NCBI GenBank assembly: GCA_944472135.2
Contig: OX235264.1
Coordinates: forward strand, 94,684,319 to 94,748,318
Source of the DNA: Trichobilharzia regenti
Lineage: Eukaryota > Platyhelminthes > Trematoda > Strigeidida > Schistosomatidae
Direction: 5' to 3'
DNA: 64,000 nucleotides
A program made the position numbers and the translations under genes. The notes under the pieces are model-generated. The model was not told the origin of the DNA. It searched no databases and saw only the letters and a list, made by a program, of their open reading frames with translations. Shown piece by piece: positions 50,701 to 62,149 of the stretch (positions are counted from its first letter, which is position 1; each line of letters starts with the position of its first letter).

Positions 50701-53499
50701 AGCAGATTCCACTGAATGGTCTCTAGTCAATATCCGTTTCCCCCTTCACATATATTGGGTGATGGGTTTTTGGTTGGTCCTGGTGATCTGATCTTCAGTA
50801 TGGAGACAACGTGTCTGTTGGTCGAAAACTGAGGCGTGTTGAAAGTGCTTTTCGTGTTTCGCACGCCATTTGCAGTATTCAGTTAAAACATTCTTTTAAC
50901 ATTCGGTGGAAATTGTTGCCTACCGCTCATTTGAGGCTCTTGAACAGGGCACAGGCTGGCTTCTATGATAAACCGAATCAAGTATACTCAATGTGTGTTC
51001 TGAACAAGCCATCATTCAGAGAGTGCTTTTCAAGTAGATCCAGTCATCCATAATTGATATTTTCTGCAAATTCCCGGCTATTCATCATCTCCAAGCAATG
51101 TGATTGCAGATGGCACACCTGACATCCTAGACACAGATAGTCACAACAGCTAATCAAGCACCAGAATGTAAGAAAATCCATTCATTAGAATCACTTGCTT
51201 CACTCAGGAATAAAGTGGTAGTGTCACGAGTTTATAATTGTCAATTAACGCTCATCTATCGACCAATGACCAGGACTCAATTAAGGATAGAACTATGTTA
51301 GGCACGAGTGGAGATTTGGGGACTTAGTTAAGGGCGTTACGAAAAATATGTTGAAATACTTCTTGTCCTGATACCACTTGCAATAACAAAGTCGTAAATG
51401 GCTTAGTGAATGAAATAGCTATCTATGATGGGAGGACATAGATGAATACTCAGACCTCATCAATGAATTGCAAAGGGTGTCATAGACTGGTGGAGTGGCT
51501 GATATCGAAGTCTAATATCCAAAGATGTAGGAAAACTATTTGAGCTGTTATATTCGTGAGGATTCGAAACTGGATTGCAGTATATACTACATCACGTATT
51601 CACATGAATAGCAGAACCATCGATGGTACAGGGATGTTTATCGGATTTCTGTGCTTGTATTGACATCTATTCTGTGGTGCGAACGAGCAACAGTGACGCA
51701 TATCAGGAATTATGTGATTCTGCGACTAACATTGAAATCGCTCGTTTACTTACAAATAATTTTGTCCAACTTAAAGTGATTGCAGATAATCAACGCAGCC
51801 CAGAACGTGAAACATGAAGGAAAATATTTTCGTGTTAAATGTGAGACGGCGAGAGTAGTTGTAAAGCATGAATTTTCGTATACGCCTTTATATAATTAGA
51901 TTATTCGGATGATTGATGACGGTTCAAGATAAGAAATGGTGAATTTTAATTATTGTTGATTGAATTTATGTCACTGGTACCATGATTTGTTTGCACTACA
52001 AATTGATTTAAGCAAAAACAGTTAAAAATCTTCGAAAAAAGTGATCATTCTGGTGATTGAGATCTTTTTATGTGGCAAGAGTTTTAGCCTCATACCTGTA
52101 CGTTACCTTCCAAAACCGAAAAGTTATAATTAGATAAAGTTGAATAAATGAAATGAAGTTATAATATCAGTGAATGGAATAGCGGGATAGCATCCACTAA
52201 ACAATGAAGTGATCAGTGAGGAGAAGAAGTCAGAAAGACAGACTGTGTGCAGAGTGACATAATCATCATCATCATCATGAATTACAAGTAAAGATAAAGT
52301 CAATGAAATATTATGTGAATATCTGGACTGAAAAAGTCATCGATTCACACAGACAAAACTACCCACTGACGGAATTCACAAATTTTGGCTTCCACCAGAT
52401 TATCAGATATGTTGAGTCAGGCTGACCTGATGACAATACTGAAAATCACACAAACTCTACTGTCTCACAAACATAAAAGGCATGATATGTGTTAATTACT
52501 GTTATCATTGAGAAATATGCGTTATCATTATCGTGTCAGGAATTTGTTTTATTTGATTTTCACCATTACAAACAAGATAGTTGTTAAAAGAAGCCGATCA
52601 CAGTCATTTGACTGGATGTGGTAGCCAGGTGATTGTGTTTCTGGCATCGAATTCACATATGGTATTAGGAAGCGAGAGAGCGTGGCCATAATGCTAACAA
52701 GTTCGTGAAGCTTTTGAGAGAAGTATCTACAGAAACACCTCAAATTCGAGCTGATGCAAGAAAATAAAATCCTTGAGAAATGATTTGGAAGCTATTCCAG
52801 GAGTATTAGATTGACCACTGCTGCTATGAATATGGAGTGATATTGGTGCGATCGTCTCAAGACTGGTTGAGAGTTTCCCACAAAATGTCCTGTTTAAGTC
52901 AAGTAGCTGGTGAAGTGTGTGCTAGCCTCCAGTAGAGTGTTGCGCATGCCCTAGTATTTTGGTGCTCATCAGTGAACATTGTGGTGAAAATACGTACCAG
53001 TCGTTTGCATTGAGGAGGTCTTATGCACAACAACCAACAATGGAGTCTGTCACCCAAATGTGGTTCTTCTAGAAATCGTTCTACTTCTCTATTGATGATC
53101 ACGTAGGTTTGTTGTTCGACTACAAGAAATCATACCTGAATTATTCTGCTTGTTGTTATGCTACCACTCAGAGCCTTCGATTCACTGTTGATTGGTATTT
53201 CTACACCGATATATGTCACGACAAACGATGACGGATGAAAGTCAGACCTGAGTGATGTCGATAGTGGACGGCCATTTCGCATGAATCAAAATGATACGAA
53301 TCCTACTATCATTGCTTTGGCAAGGATTCACACGGGAGCAATGTGTTTGTGAGAAGCGAACACTTTCTAATTCCTCTTTGTACGGATTCGAATTACTCTA
53401 CTTGTATTTCCCAACACAACGTATTATTGCATCCTTCCATTTATCCATGTCTGACCAATTACTGGTGAAGCATAGCGCCAACAAAAAATAATAAGACCA

Positions 53500-53501
<2 letters not shown>

Positions 53502-53534
<33 letters not shown>
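53502..53534. repeat. (TA)n microsatellite
   Basis: About 16 TA units where P1 left has the shorter TATATGTATATATATAATAT. It is a copy-length difference between palindromes. Confidence 0.9.
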
Positions 53535-53536
<2 letters not shown>

Positions 53537-54483
53537 GTCATGAATCAATTTACATTATCGACTGAGCACGGAGGATTTCACTCACTCGTTCCCACCTGCT
53601 GCTATTCATCATTGTCTGAAACACGTATAACCACATCCTATATCACATCGGCTTCTCCGAGATTCAGGTCACAGCCTAGGGAGATGAAAAATGCCAGGTT
53701 GACTTATGCCTTCATGCTGAAAACGTCACTGAGTGCCATGAAATCAATGCCATGTATTTAACACCTAGCTTTAGGTAAGGTTGTTTGGCTGGTTGATATA
53801 ACTCCGAAATTTTAAAGTTCTTGAATTGTTACATCGTGACCGAGACCCAAATATATGCGCAAATATGGTTGTTTCAAACACACAGGTGGTCAGGTCACCG
53901 AATACGTGTGAATGACCATCATTCCTACCAGTAATAATTCCTAATAATAATTCGGTTCAGTAATATTTGAAATATATACTAGGTGGTGGTGGAATAATGT
54001 CAGTAAGCACAGTTCACATGATGTGTCATCCCAGGAACCAGTATTGTTTGGAGTTGTCGAAAACGCGCGTAATCGCTGAAGGCGGCTATTCACAAATGCA
54101 TCGACTCACAGTCTGAACCACAAATACACTCAACACAGATCTGTATGGTCGTCGAAAGAAAGATCAATGTTCACAACATCCTCAACTCGATGTGAACGTG
54201 TGTCGCCACTAACTACCAGATGTTTGAGATGATGCCGTTGTGAATGACGACGAAAATTGTAGAACCAATCGTAGTAAGTCTTTCGATCTCACTCTCAATT
54301 GGTGAGAATGGAGGTGACTTGATTGGTGTGATTGATACTGCACAGCAGTAGTGATTGGCTTCACTAGTCTCCACCCCTCTCAATATACACACACATGCAT
54401 GACACATATTTCTACCTGTCTCATATGATATGTCAGAATGAGTGAGTGAGTGTGTGTGTGTGTGTGCGCTCAGCAAAATACTG

Positions 54484-54491
54484 TATAAATA
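54484..54491 (+). promoter_or_regulatory. TATA box of peptide gene, copy 3L
   Basis: TATAAATA 60 bp upstream of the ATG, kept although the bases right after it differ from copy 1L (TGTTGAGGT for CGGTGGAGT). Confidence 0.6.
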
Positions 54492-54550
54492 TGTTGAGGT
54501 GACGATGATCGTGTATGACAGTGTGATAATCGGTCTCCAGAGAAGTGAGA

Positions 54551-54796
54551 ATGCAGTCGAAGTGTCTACGAAATAGATTGGCCATCGGTGTCGTCATCTT
54601 CGTCATCCAATTGATCACAGTGTTTGCAGCTGTGGCACACGATACTCTCGCGATTGATAAACGTGAGTGATTCAAGCTGAAGTAGCTGACTGAGTGTTTG
54701 TGATATGAATTGGCTATGTGTGAAATGCTCTCAATGTCTTTTGTGTCTTCCATTTTACCACTAGGTCAGAAGGAGCCGTTTCGATATGGAAGGTAG
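54551..54796 (+). CDS. Spliced neuropeptide-like precursor, copy 3L
   Basis: Exon 1 is 54551-54662, the intron 54663-54764 (102 nt) and exon 2 is 54765-54796. The coding sequence is identical to the other four complete copies. The intron matches the P2 type (CTCTCAATG, TACCACTAG), while the upstream region has its own changes, for example AGAAGTGAG for AGAACTGAG just before the ATG. Signal peptide, KR site and amidation-ready end are as in copy 1L. Confidence 0.7.
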
Positions 54797-54896
54797 TCAG
54801 CGAGCCGGAGATTCGTAACACGCGTGTCGGTATTGTATGCAATCCGAAGGATTTGAACATTGGTTGTGATTACGTTGTATTCTGTGATATAATAGT

Positions 54897-54902
54897 AATA
54901 AA
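54897..54902 (+). terminator. Polyadenylation signal, copy 3L
   Basis: AATAAA about 100 bp past the stop codon. Confidence 0.55.
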
Positions 54903-55474
54903 CATATATACTGGTCTATTAACCTTGTTTTGCATACTGACGTTTGCTCTCCGATATTGAGTTGACAAGTAGTGGATGTGAAAATTCAGTGGTATGATAC
55001 GGTAGTCGATATATCATCGACCGTCGATGTAGGGTCTCAGTGACAAGCGTGATTTCACATGTCTTGGATATGTTGTGCTGTTGTTTAGTGTGAAATCGGA
55101 GCGAGATCTGAAATCCGTGCCAGTTTTGTAGCATTGTGGGTTGTATTAGCAGACCCTTTAGGAGGATTGAACGCTGTCGAAATTTTCAGCGCAATTTATC
55201 GACTAAATTGACAGGAAATCATCGCCTACTAGGGGTGATCTGCAATCGGTTCCTCAAAGAGATCACGAGACATAGTGATGTTCATGAATGAATTTCAGTG
55301 CATCATTGCATAGATGATATTTCGCGAGAGCGTATGTTTCTCTCTCCTCTGACATTTGACATTGACTGAATTTCAGCGTGGTCGGAATGACATTACAATG
55401 AATGTGGCATCCAGCTTTGTCCAACTCTGTTGACATGGCATAGTGTCACTGAAGCCTAGATGAAATAGTCGCTG

Positions 55475-58310
55475 AACCTGCATGTTAATCAGGTTCATTC
55501 AGTTTGTTTTACATAATCTGTCTAATGTTATTCAGTGTTTCACGTGATTGTAACGGTAACCATCTATGCAGCTTTCAACGGCATGACATTATTCTCCCTC
55601 TTGCATCTAGGCTCAATAAGTACGTGTGAACAGAGACGAATAGGATTTCGATGCCTGCTTTAATTCTGAATGGGGTATTCCCGTTTTCTCATTCGGTGTT
55701 AGATGTATTCACTGCCGACTAGTGTGCGTGACTGATGGTTTCAACCAGTACAGAAAGCGTACATTGATGCAATGATGCATCAGACACGCATCACACTTCA
55801 TTGGCTAATCAGTTATTCATCACGATATTCGAATACACTTATGTATGAGTAGCTGTGCTCTCTCCACTTTCATCAGGACGGGAGAAACTGAGCTGGATAT
55901 TTTATTTGTGAGCGGACGCCAGCGAATTATTTCCTGGTGATTTGTGCTTATCCACAGAGTGAAAGATAACTAATCGACGACTCTGGTCTTGATATCAAGG
56001 TGAATATTCCGCCAGGATTTATTCGCAATTGAGTTCCACACAAGAGACTGTGAACGATTTCACGATTTTCTTCTCTTTTACACATACATCTGGAAGTTTG
56101 CCTATTTCGTCACTTGGTACGGAATGTCATGTGAAACAATATAGGGACAATGAACGATTTTACAATGTTTTCTGGTTGATCAGAATCATGTGTGTGTGTG
56201 TAAATATTGGAGGAATTGTTATCAATTCTCTGTTGCCACAGTTTACGACGAGCTGTACTGTACTCTCCACCCAGGATTCGCAGTGAATAAATACATACGG
56301 GAGAAATACATGTGAAGATTAGGGGAATGGGCAGTAGCGGTGAATCGTAGTGGTGGCCAAGCTAAACGTCAGACAACACAATATTCGACTCAGAACAGAG
56401 AATGATAATACTCACAACCAAACGGTTGTGAGGAGTCGATGAACTATTCGGACATGTACGTGTTGTGACCGAAATTTGTTGTTATTTATGCATTTGGAAT
56501 GCATCCTGCAATCAAGGAACTTTGTTGTCACAGCTATCAATAATTTCAAAGAGGGACATAGAAATATCAGTTTCGATATTCGGATTGTATGTACCTTCCC
56601 CTCGATTTAGATAAATGATATTGTTCACTGATGAGATTTCACCAAACAGACGTAGAAATACTTCGTCAAGTGACTGATTACAGAATATCGTGAATGTATT
56701 GATTAATTTCAAAGAAATCCTCTCATGGTCTCTTCAACATATGACGGTGTCAATATATTGGTAGTTAAACTTGAAGAACACGTAGACACAAGGACGTGGG
56801 ACACGTTAACACTAATGAGAATACACTTCCTTCATTCCTGAAACAGCGTTGTTAGAACTGAACCTACTTGTACAGGAATACAATAAACTCTCACAGAGTA
56901 ATGCAGTAATATTTACTGATGACGGTTCAAGAACATTTTATTGCTCATAATCGTTGCATATAACAATGTGAGACTTTATCATGAGGTATTCAATTCACAA
57001 TGATATCATAATCCACCACAGTGCACAATTTCAATTCACAAGTCAATGCCTCAAATCACTCCTTCAATACCACACACAGGAGGATAGATATTGACACGGC
57101 CCTTCGTGACGCCTCATAGAAACCTAAAAGGAAACACAAAGAAACAGGGCGAAGGGACACGTTTGCTCACGGTTGTTGGCTATTCCAAGTTCTCCAAATG
57201 GACTGTCATTTTAGAATCCGTAACTTTGTTGAGGATTTGATTCCTTCAAACACTCAAGTGGTGAGGCCTCGGAATAGGTGTAAATGACAACCGTCCTCAA
57301 CGGAAAGATTTCACAAGGAGTATCCTCTGTCTGAATCACTTCTGAAACGACCCACCTCCAATGCAATTTCAAGTGCTCGTGAAATGGTATATTGTTCATT
57401 CGACCTACACACTTATTTCCAAGAGAAATATGGATATGCCTGAAACCTCGACATTTCTCATGAACTTCAGAAACAGAATGACGAATTAGATTGTACAATA
57501 CACTGTTGTGTCGTGTTGAGTTGTGTTGTGTTGTGATGTGTGGTGCAATCAAGTGAAAGGCCAGAATTATATCGATAATTGCCAACACTGCTCATACTCT
57601 TGTGCACATCCAACACGGAAAAATGTCAACAGACAAATCAGTTAGTATTCAAGTGGTTCGTAATCAAGTTATTTGAATGAATGTTCAAATAGACACAGGC
57701 TTGAAAGCCAGCCTGATGTGGATTCGAATATCGTGATGAATAACTGACTAGTCAATGAAGTAAGAATTGTCCGTGATGCACTAATCCAGTGCACATAGCA
57801 TCAACTAATCTCATCCGACAATGAAATCATGCTGGGATGTGGTCAAATAGAGTCGCCGTATTGAAGTACCACTAGAAGCTTAGAAGTCAAATGTTATTCC
57901 TAATTATAATGTCGGCACAGGCAGCAGACACTGGACACACGGTGTACATTGTATTAGTCGAATTCAACAGTGACGCACTCAAGAACGCAATGAACACTTT
58001 TCACACCGAACGAGACCACGGAAACTTCGCCAGACACTATGAAGTTGACGGATGCGACTAAATATCATGATGGTTATAATTTGTATTAGAAATAATCCCG
58101 AAATCCACTCCCATAATCTCTAAACATCAGTCTGAATTCTGGACGCTGTCGCAAGTGAACACCATCAAATTGTCTAACGTTGATACGAAAGGCATCAAGA
58201 GTCATCTCAGATCATATCCGTGCTTATTTAGACTAAAAGTGAGTGATTGAATAACGTCGTGCCTTTGAAACCTACGCAGGTAGTGGCCGTATTCCTGCCC
58301 CGTATTATCA
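55475..58310. other. Palindrome P3 loop, inverted orientation
   Basis: The same loop as in P1 and P2 but reversed: the right end of the P1 loop (ACATGCAGGTTCAGCG region) meets the left arm here. Near 57780-57800 it keeps the uninterrupted version of the site occupied by the RTE copy in P1. I see nothing recognisable at 56290-57200 or 57600-58300. Confidence 0.88.
57211..57588 (-). CDS. Hypothetical 125-codon P-loop frame, P3
   Basis: The second fully open copy of the frame at 35786-36163. Differences include SVSEVHEKC for SISEVHVKC, VIQTEDTPC for VIETEDNPC and HNSVLY for HNCVLY. It is on the minus strand because the loop is inverted. The start is non-ATG. No function is recognised. Confidence 0.3.
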   Translation of the reverse strand: MLAIIDIILAFHLIAPHITTQHNSTRHNSVLYNLIRHSVSEVHEKCRGFRHIHISLGNKCVGRMNNIPFHEHLKLHWRWVVSEVIQTEDTPCEIFPLRTVVIYTYSEASPLECLKESNPQQSYGF

Positions 58311-58377
58311 TACAGTTTCAGCGCCAATTTCATCTAGGCTTCAGTGACACTATGCCATGTCAACAGAGTTGGACAAA

Positions 58378-59208
58378 TTTTGATGTGGTTTTGTTCTCTG
58401 AGCTGGATAGTTAGTTTGCGAAGCTTTCATCACCTTACTGGGTGACATCTTCAGCGCATACTTCAAATTGAAGTGAGCTTTTAGGTTTCTCCACGAGTTT
58501 ATTAATCATTCCTCCTGGTGACCTTGGACGTGATTGGTTGTTTATGTATGTTTTCACACCTTCTAGGTTACTTGTGCTGGAACTTATTGTTTCTGTGACT
58601 TGAACTTTGGCCAATCGTGTGTGAAGTTTCTTTCTTATTGGTTGATAAATTTTGTAGTGTTTTTCACAGTTGTTACAACTGTGAAAAACACTACATTGGC
58701 CAAAGTGGACGTCCCCTTCGTCTTCGTATCCACGAACATAAGCTAGCCGTCAAAAGACATGATATACACTCCCTCATTTCACTACACACAGACAACCACG
58801 GACATCAATTCGACTGGGACAACGTTCAAATATTAGACAAAGGAAATAACAAGAATGCTAGAGAATTTTTAGAAGCTTGGCATTCCAGTGAATCATCGAT
58901 CAATAGACACATCGAGATAGACAAAATTTATCAACCAATAAGAAAGAAACTTCACACACGATTGGCCAAAGTTCAAGTCACAGAAACAATAAGTTCCAGC
59001 ACAAGTAACCTAGAAGGTGTGAAAACATACATAAACAACCAATCACGTCCAAGGTCACCAGGAGGAATGATTAATAAACTCGTGGAGAAACCTAAAAGCT
59101 CACTTCAATTTGAAGTATGCGCTGAAGATGTCACCCAGTAAGGTGATGAAAGCTTCGCAAACTAACTATCCAGCTCAGAGAACAAAACCACATCAAAATT
59201 ATCCACCT
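58378..59208 (+). mobile_element. Fold-back Penelope-like element insertion
   Basis: The insert is bounded by 12-bp direct repeats GAGTTGGACAAA (58366-58377 and 59209-59220). P1 (near 7465) and P2 (near 37912) keep the uninterrupted site. The two ends are inverted repeats of about 278 bp (58380-58657 and about 58923-59200). In the middle is a perfect 21-1-21 palindrome (58653-58695). The plus strand encodes the C-terminal GIY-YIG part of a Penelope-like protein. The structure suggests a second, reversed, truncated copy joined during reverse transcription, common in this group. Confidence 0.9.
58680..59141 (+). CDS. Penelope-like GIY-YIG endonuclease, C-terminal fragment
   Basis: The readable protein begins NCEKHYIGQSGRPLRLRIHE, where YIGQSGR is the YIG half of the nuclease box and the Arg/His/Glu pattern follows as in Penelope-like elements. 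Next come HGHQFDWDNVQILDKGNNKN and AREFLEAWHSSESSINRHIE, the family's conserved distal segment. It ends in a TAA or TAG after CAEDVTQ near 59141. The reverse transcriptase and the GIY half are absent because the element is 5' truncated, so no active enzyme is expected. Confidence 0.85.
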   Translation, partial: CEKHYIGQSGRPLRLRIHEHKLAVKRHDIHSLISLHTDNHGHQFDWDNVQILDKGNNKNAREFLEAWHSSESSINRHIEIDKIYQPIRKKLHTRLAKVQVTETISSSTSNLEGVKTYINNQSRPRSPGGMINKLVEKPKSSLQFEVCAEDVTQ

Positions 59209-59864
59209 GAGTTGGACAAAGCTGGATGCCACATTCATTGTAATGTCATTCCGACCACGCTGAAATTCAGTCAATGTCAAATGTCAGAGGAGTGAGAAAC
59301 ATATGCTCTCGAGAAATATCATCTATGCAATGACGCACTGAAATTCATTCATGAACATCACTATGTCTCATGAAGTGGACAAAATTATGAGACCAAACAG
59401 AACGAGTGAACATGGCACAGGCGACACTTCTATTCACAAAGTGCTACTGTCAATCAGTCGAGAGAACTGAATGTCCGCTGACTGCGATAATTCGACGCAT
59501 GAGATCTCATTGAGGAATCGAGTGGAGATCGCTCCTAGTACGCGATGAATTCCTGTCAATTTAGTCGATAAATTGCGCTGAAAATTTCGACAGCGTTCAA
59601 TCCTCCTAAAGGGTCTGCTAATACAACCCACAATGCTACAAAACTGGCACGGATTTCAGATCTCTCTCCGATTTCACACTGAACAACAGCACAACATATC
59701 CAAGACATGTGAAATCACGCTTGTCACTGAGACCCTACATCGACGGTCGATGATATATCGACTACCGTATCATACCACTGAATGTTCATATCCACTACTC
59801 GTCAACTCAATATCGGAGAGCAACCGTCAGTATGCAAAACAAGGTTAATAGACCAGTATATATG

Positions 59865-59870
59865 TTTATT
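59865..59870 (-). terminator. Polyadenylation signal, copy 3R
   Basis: AATAAA on the minus strand, still present beside the broken sixth gene copy. Confidence 0.5.
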
Positions 59871-59970
59871 ACTATTATATCACAGAATACAACGTAATCA
59901 GAATCGATGTTCAAATCCTTCGGATTGCATGCAATACCAACACACGTGTTGAGAATCTCAGGCTCGCTGA

Positions 59971-60110
59971 CTACCTTCCATATCGAAACGGCTCCTTCTG
60001 ACCTAGTGGTAAAATGGAAGACACAAAAGACATTGAGAGCATTTCACACATAGCCAATTCATATCACAAACACTCAGTCAGCTACTTCAGCTTGAATCAC
60101 TCACGTTTAT
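59971..60110 (-). pseudogene. Peptide gene copy 3R, exon 1 lost
   Basis: Exon 2 (60002-59971) is identical to the other copies, and the 102-nt intron and donor follow. Only the last six bases of exon 1 (60105-60110) remain before the sequence departs from the palindrome. Without ATG, signal peptide and TATA box it cannot make the precursor. Confidence 0.85.
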
Positions 60111-60780
60111 GCAGGCAGACCATAGATATCAGGTGTGCATTGGCAGGAAATCGAATCCCGTACCACGTGCATGATTGGTGAGATTCCTAACCACTGTGCC
60201 CCCGACGCACATCCTCATTATCTCACATTGATAATTAAGCGGATACCATCGTGTGTGTCTTGAGTATATCAATATTCAGCTGTCTTCGTCACTTTGAAAA
60301 ATCGATAAATAAGCACTCATCGCATGTTCTCATTATTGTGAACTGCTTCACAAATGGAAGTCCACAATTCTACTTAGACGCATTCATTGTGTAAGTGACG
60401 AATCAATCTCAAACGGTTTTATTGACTTTGTGAAGAGAGTGGGTATATGTCGACTTACGCATTCTAGACTGCACAGTTAGGAGAAAGCAAGCAATATACA
60501 AAGCCAATCACACTCAAGCAAATATCTCGATCTGGGATCATCACACAACATTAATTCAAAGATATCAGTTATCTCAAGTATTCTCGGAGAAGCTCACTCC
60601 TTAGAAAAGGAAGGAAGGCACAAAAAGCAATGTCGAATATTAGCCTGTTTCCGAAGATTAATGACTCTGTGAATGTTTTCATCACCCAGGTGGATACCAG
60701 TAATGTGCATGGCAAATAGGAATTTCGTAGACATAAACGTCAACAGTTGCCATCTCAGACATATCAAATACGTGAGACTA
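60111..60780. other. Unique segment between P3 and Q3
   Basis: This stretch has no counterpart elsewhere in the window. It replaces the rest of P3 right. Apart from the 76-nt tRNA-like sequence I see no gene, no long open frame and no terminal repeats. Confidence 0.7.
60135..60210 (-). repeat. tRNA-like sequence (tRNA pseudogene or SINE head)
   Basis: On the minus strand 76 nt run from GTGCGTC to AATGCAC, ends that pair over six bases. An A-box-like GGCACAGTGGTTAGG and a B-box-like GGGATTCGATTTCC are correctly spaced, and CGGGA-TTCGATT-TCCTG forms a T arm with one G-U pair. The anticodon arm is poor (ACCA and TGGT around a 10-nt loop), and two extra bases precede the acceptor strand. I therefore do not call a working tRNA. 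Confidence 0.45.
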
Positions 60781-60989
60781 GATTAGAAAAGAAGTCAATA
60801 AACGCTGTATCAGACTTTCCTTCGGTGAGCTCAGACACAGTGAAACGCAACCCCGTTCAGGTGAATTAGAGTATTCCAATGGCCTCACTGTGTATGTCTG
60901 TAACCTTAAATAACTGAAATGTGACACAAGATGCATCGGATGAACCTCGGTAGAAATCCAGAAGAGAAGAATTGAACATCATGGAGTCT

Positions 60990-61975
60990 GATTTCGCCCA
61001 GCATGGAAGCCAGCGAAACCAGGAATCCTGAAAAAGTATCAACAATTCTGTGAAACCAGACCGCCGATTTGACTTTAACAACACACAAATCCTCCAAGAA
61101 CATTTTATAATCGGGAAGAACGTCTCAAATGGAAATCGGTTGCGAAGAAGTCGGAGTCACTAAAACACCGACTCAGTTACTAACGAGACATATCCAGGTG
61201 CACAGTTAATAGTTGATGAGTCAGTTGATTAGTTAGTCAATTGGTTATTGAAATAAATTTTTCTATCGATCAGAAGAAACTACATATAATCAAATTCACA
61301 TAGACATGGACACGTGCCTATGCAAGAACTTGTGCAGGCTCTCAGACCTCTCCACTCCAAGTGAAATACGAACTCATTTACACAAAACCGATAGATGCTG
61401 TGACTGCGAAACGCCACCAGAAACAAGCTGGATTCTGGAGAGTTGAACCATGCGCCGATCAGCTCGCGACGATGCGCGTCAATCGGAGAAAGATAAGTGA
61501 ATGCAAGTCAACCGTCTACATCAAATCCATCGGCTACCAGGAAGCCGTAGACGACGATGTAATATTGGAACTACTTCAACAATTCCGAGTTCACCAAACA
61601 AGCCAATGAACCTATTCAATAGCACGTTTACAACGTCAAATACAAAGTGATTTCTATAATGAAAAGCATTGAAGTTTATGAAGTAAGGATATGCGTACGA
61701 CTAGCGCTGACGATTTTCTACGTTGTGACCTGAATCTTGCATTGACGACAGGGTGTGAGAAGGCGGGATACATATGCACTGAAGGGAAGAATCATATGTA
61801 ATATGGTATCTCCAAAAATTTGAATAGCAGCATGTAGGAACCAGTGAGTTTGTGTGGTCGCCTGGAGGCGAAGAGAGCAACTTATTATTCTTTAGTCGGA
61901 ATCTGCTTCGTCAGATATTGGGCACACATAAACGGATGAACGGAATGATGAAATCATAACCTGCGTTGTGAATTA
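60990..61975 (+). mobile_element. Composite Penelope/RTE unit, Q3 (left LTR missing)
   Basis: It holds a diverged version of the Penelope remnant (RFDFNNTQILQEHF near 61060-61105), the decayed RTE stretch at 61361-61609 (QKQAGFWRVEPCADQLATMR) and the right LTR at about 61795-61975. The left LTR present in Q1 and Q2 lies outside this truncated copy. Confidence 0.6.
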
Positions 61976-62149
61976 CAAGTAGGGTACTTTGATTCAGTGA
62001 AAAGAGAAATAGAAATTATTCGGTCGTCACAAGACGTGTCGTTGATGGTCATCGTTGTCTAATCAATGAGAGTAGGATTCGCATGATTATGTTTCATGTG
62101 AAGCAGCCGTCTCCTATCGAAATCACTACAAATCAATATCTCATTTGGT

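Larger units (their letters stand above)
45340..51823. repeat. Palindrome Q2, right arm
   Basis: 45340-46060 pairs with Q2 left at sum 86993. From about 46062 it runs parallel to Q1 right from about 28905 (offset about 17167), so everything between, including the CR1-type element and the 141-codon frame, is absent here. From about 49320 it continues beyond the end of Q1 right and mirrors the outer left arm of Q1 to the P3 border. I see no gene at 46600-48560 or 50950-51823. Confidence 0.9.
51824..55474. repeat. Palindrome P3, left arm
   Basis: It starts at the mirror-image junction of 11165/11166 and follows P1 left. The first 1.4 kb resembles P2 left more closely, whereas from about 53340 it resembles P1 left, so the arm looks mosaic. 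About 130 bases are missing near 55260. It pairs with P3 right at sum 114767. Confidence 0.92.
58311..60110. repeat. Palindrome P3, right arm (truncated)
   Basis: Inverted copy of P3 left at sum 114767, apart from the Penelope-like insertion at 58378-59208. It stops at about 60110 inside exon 1 of the peptide gene, so about 8.3 kb of expected outer arm and following sequence is replaced. Confidence 0.9.

Noticed and set aside
60135..60210. A working tRNA gene
   Set aside because: The A and B boxes and T arm are good, but the anticodon arm does not form a normal 5-bp stem with a 7-base loop, so it is listed only as tRNA-like.
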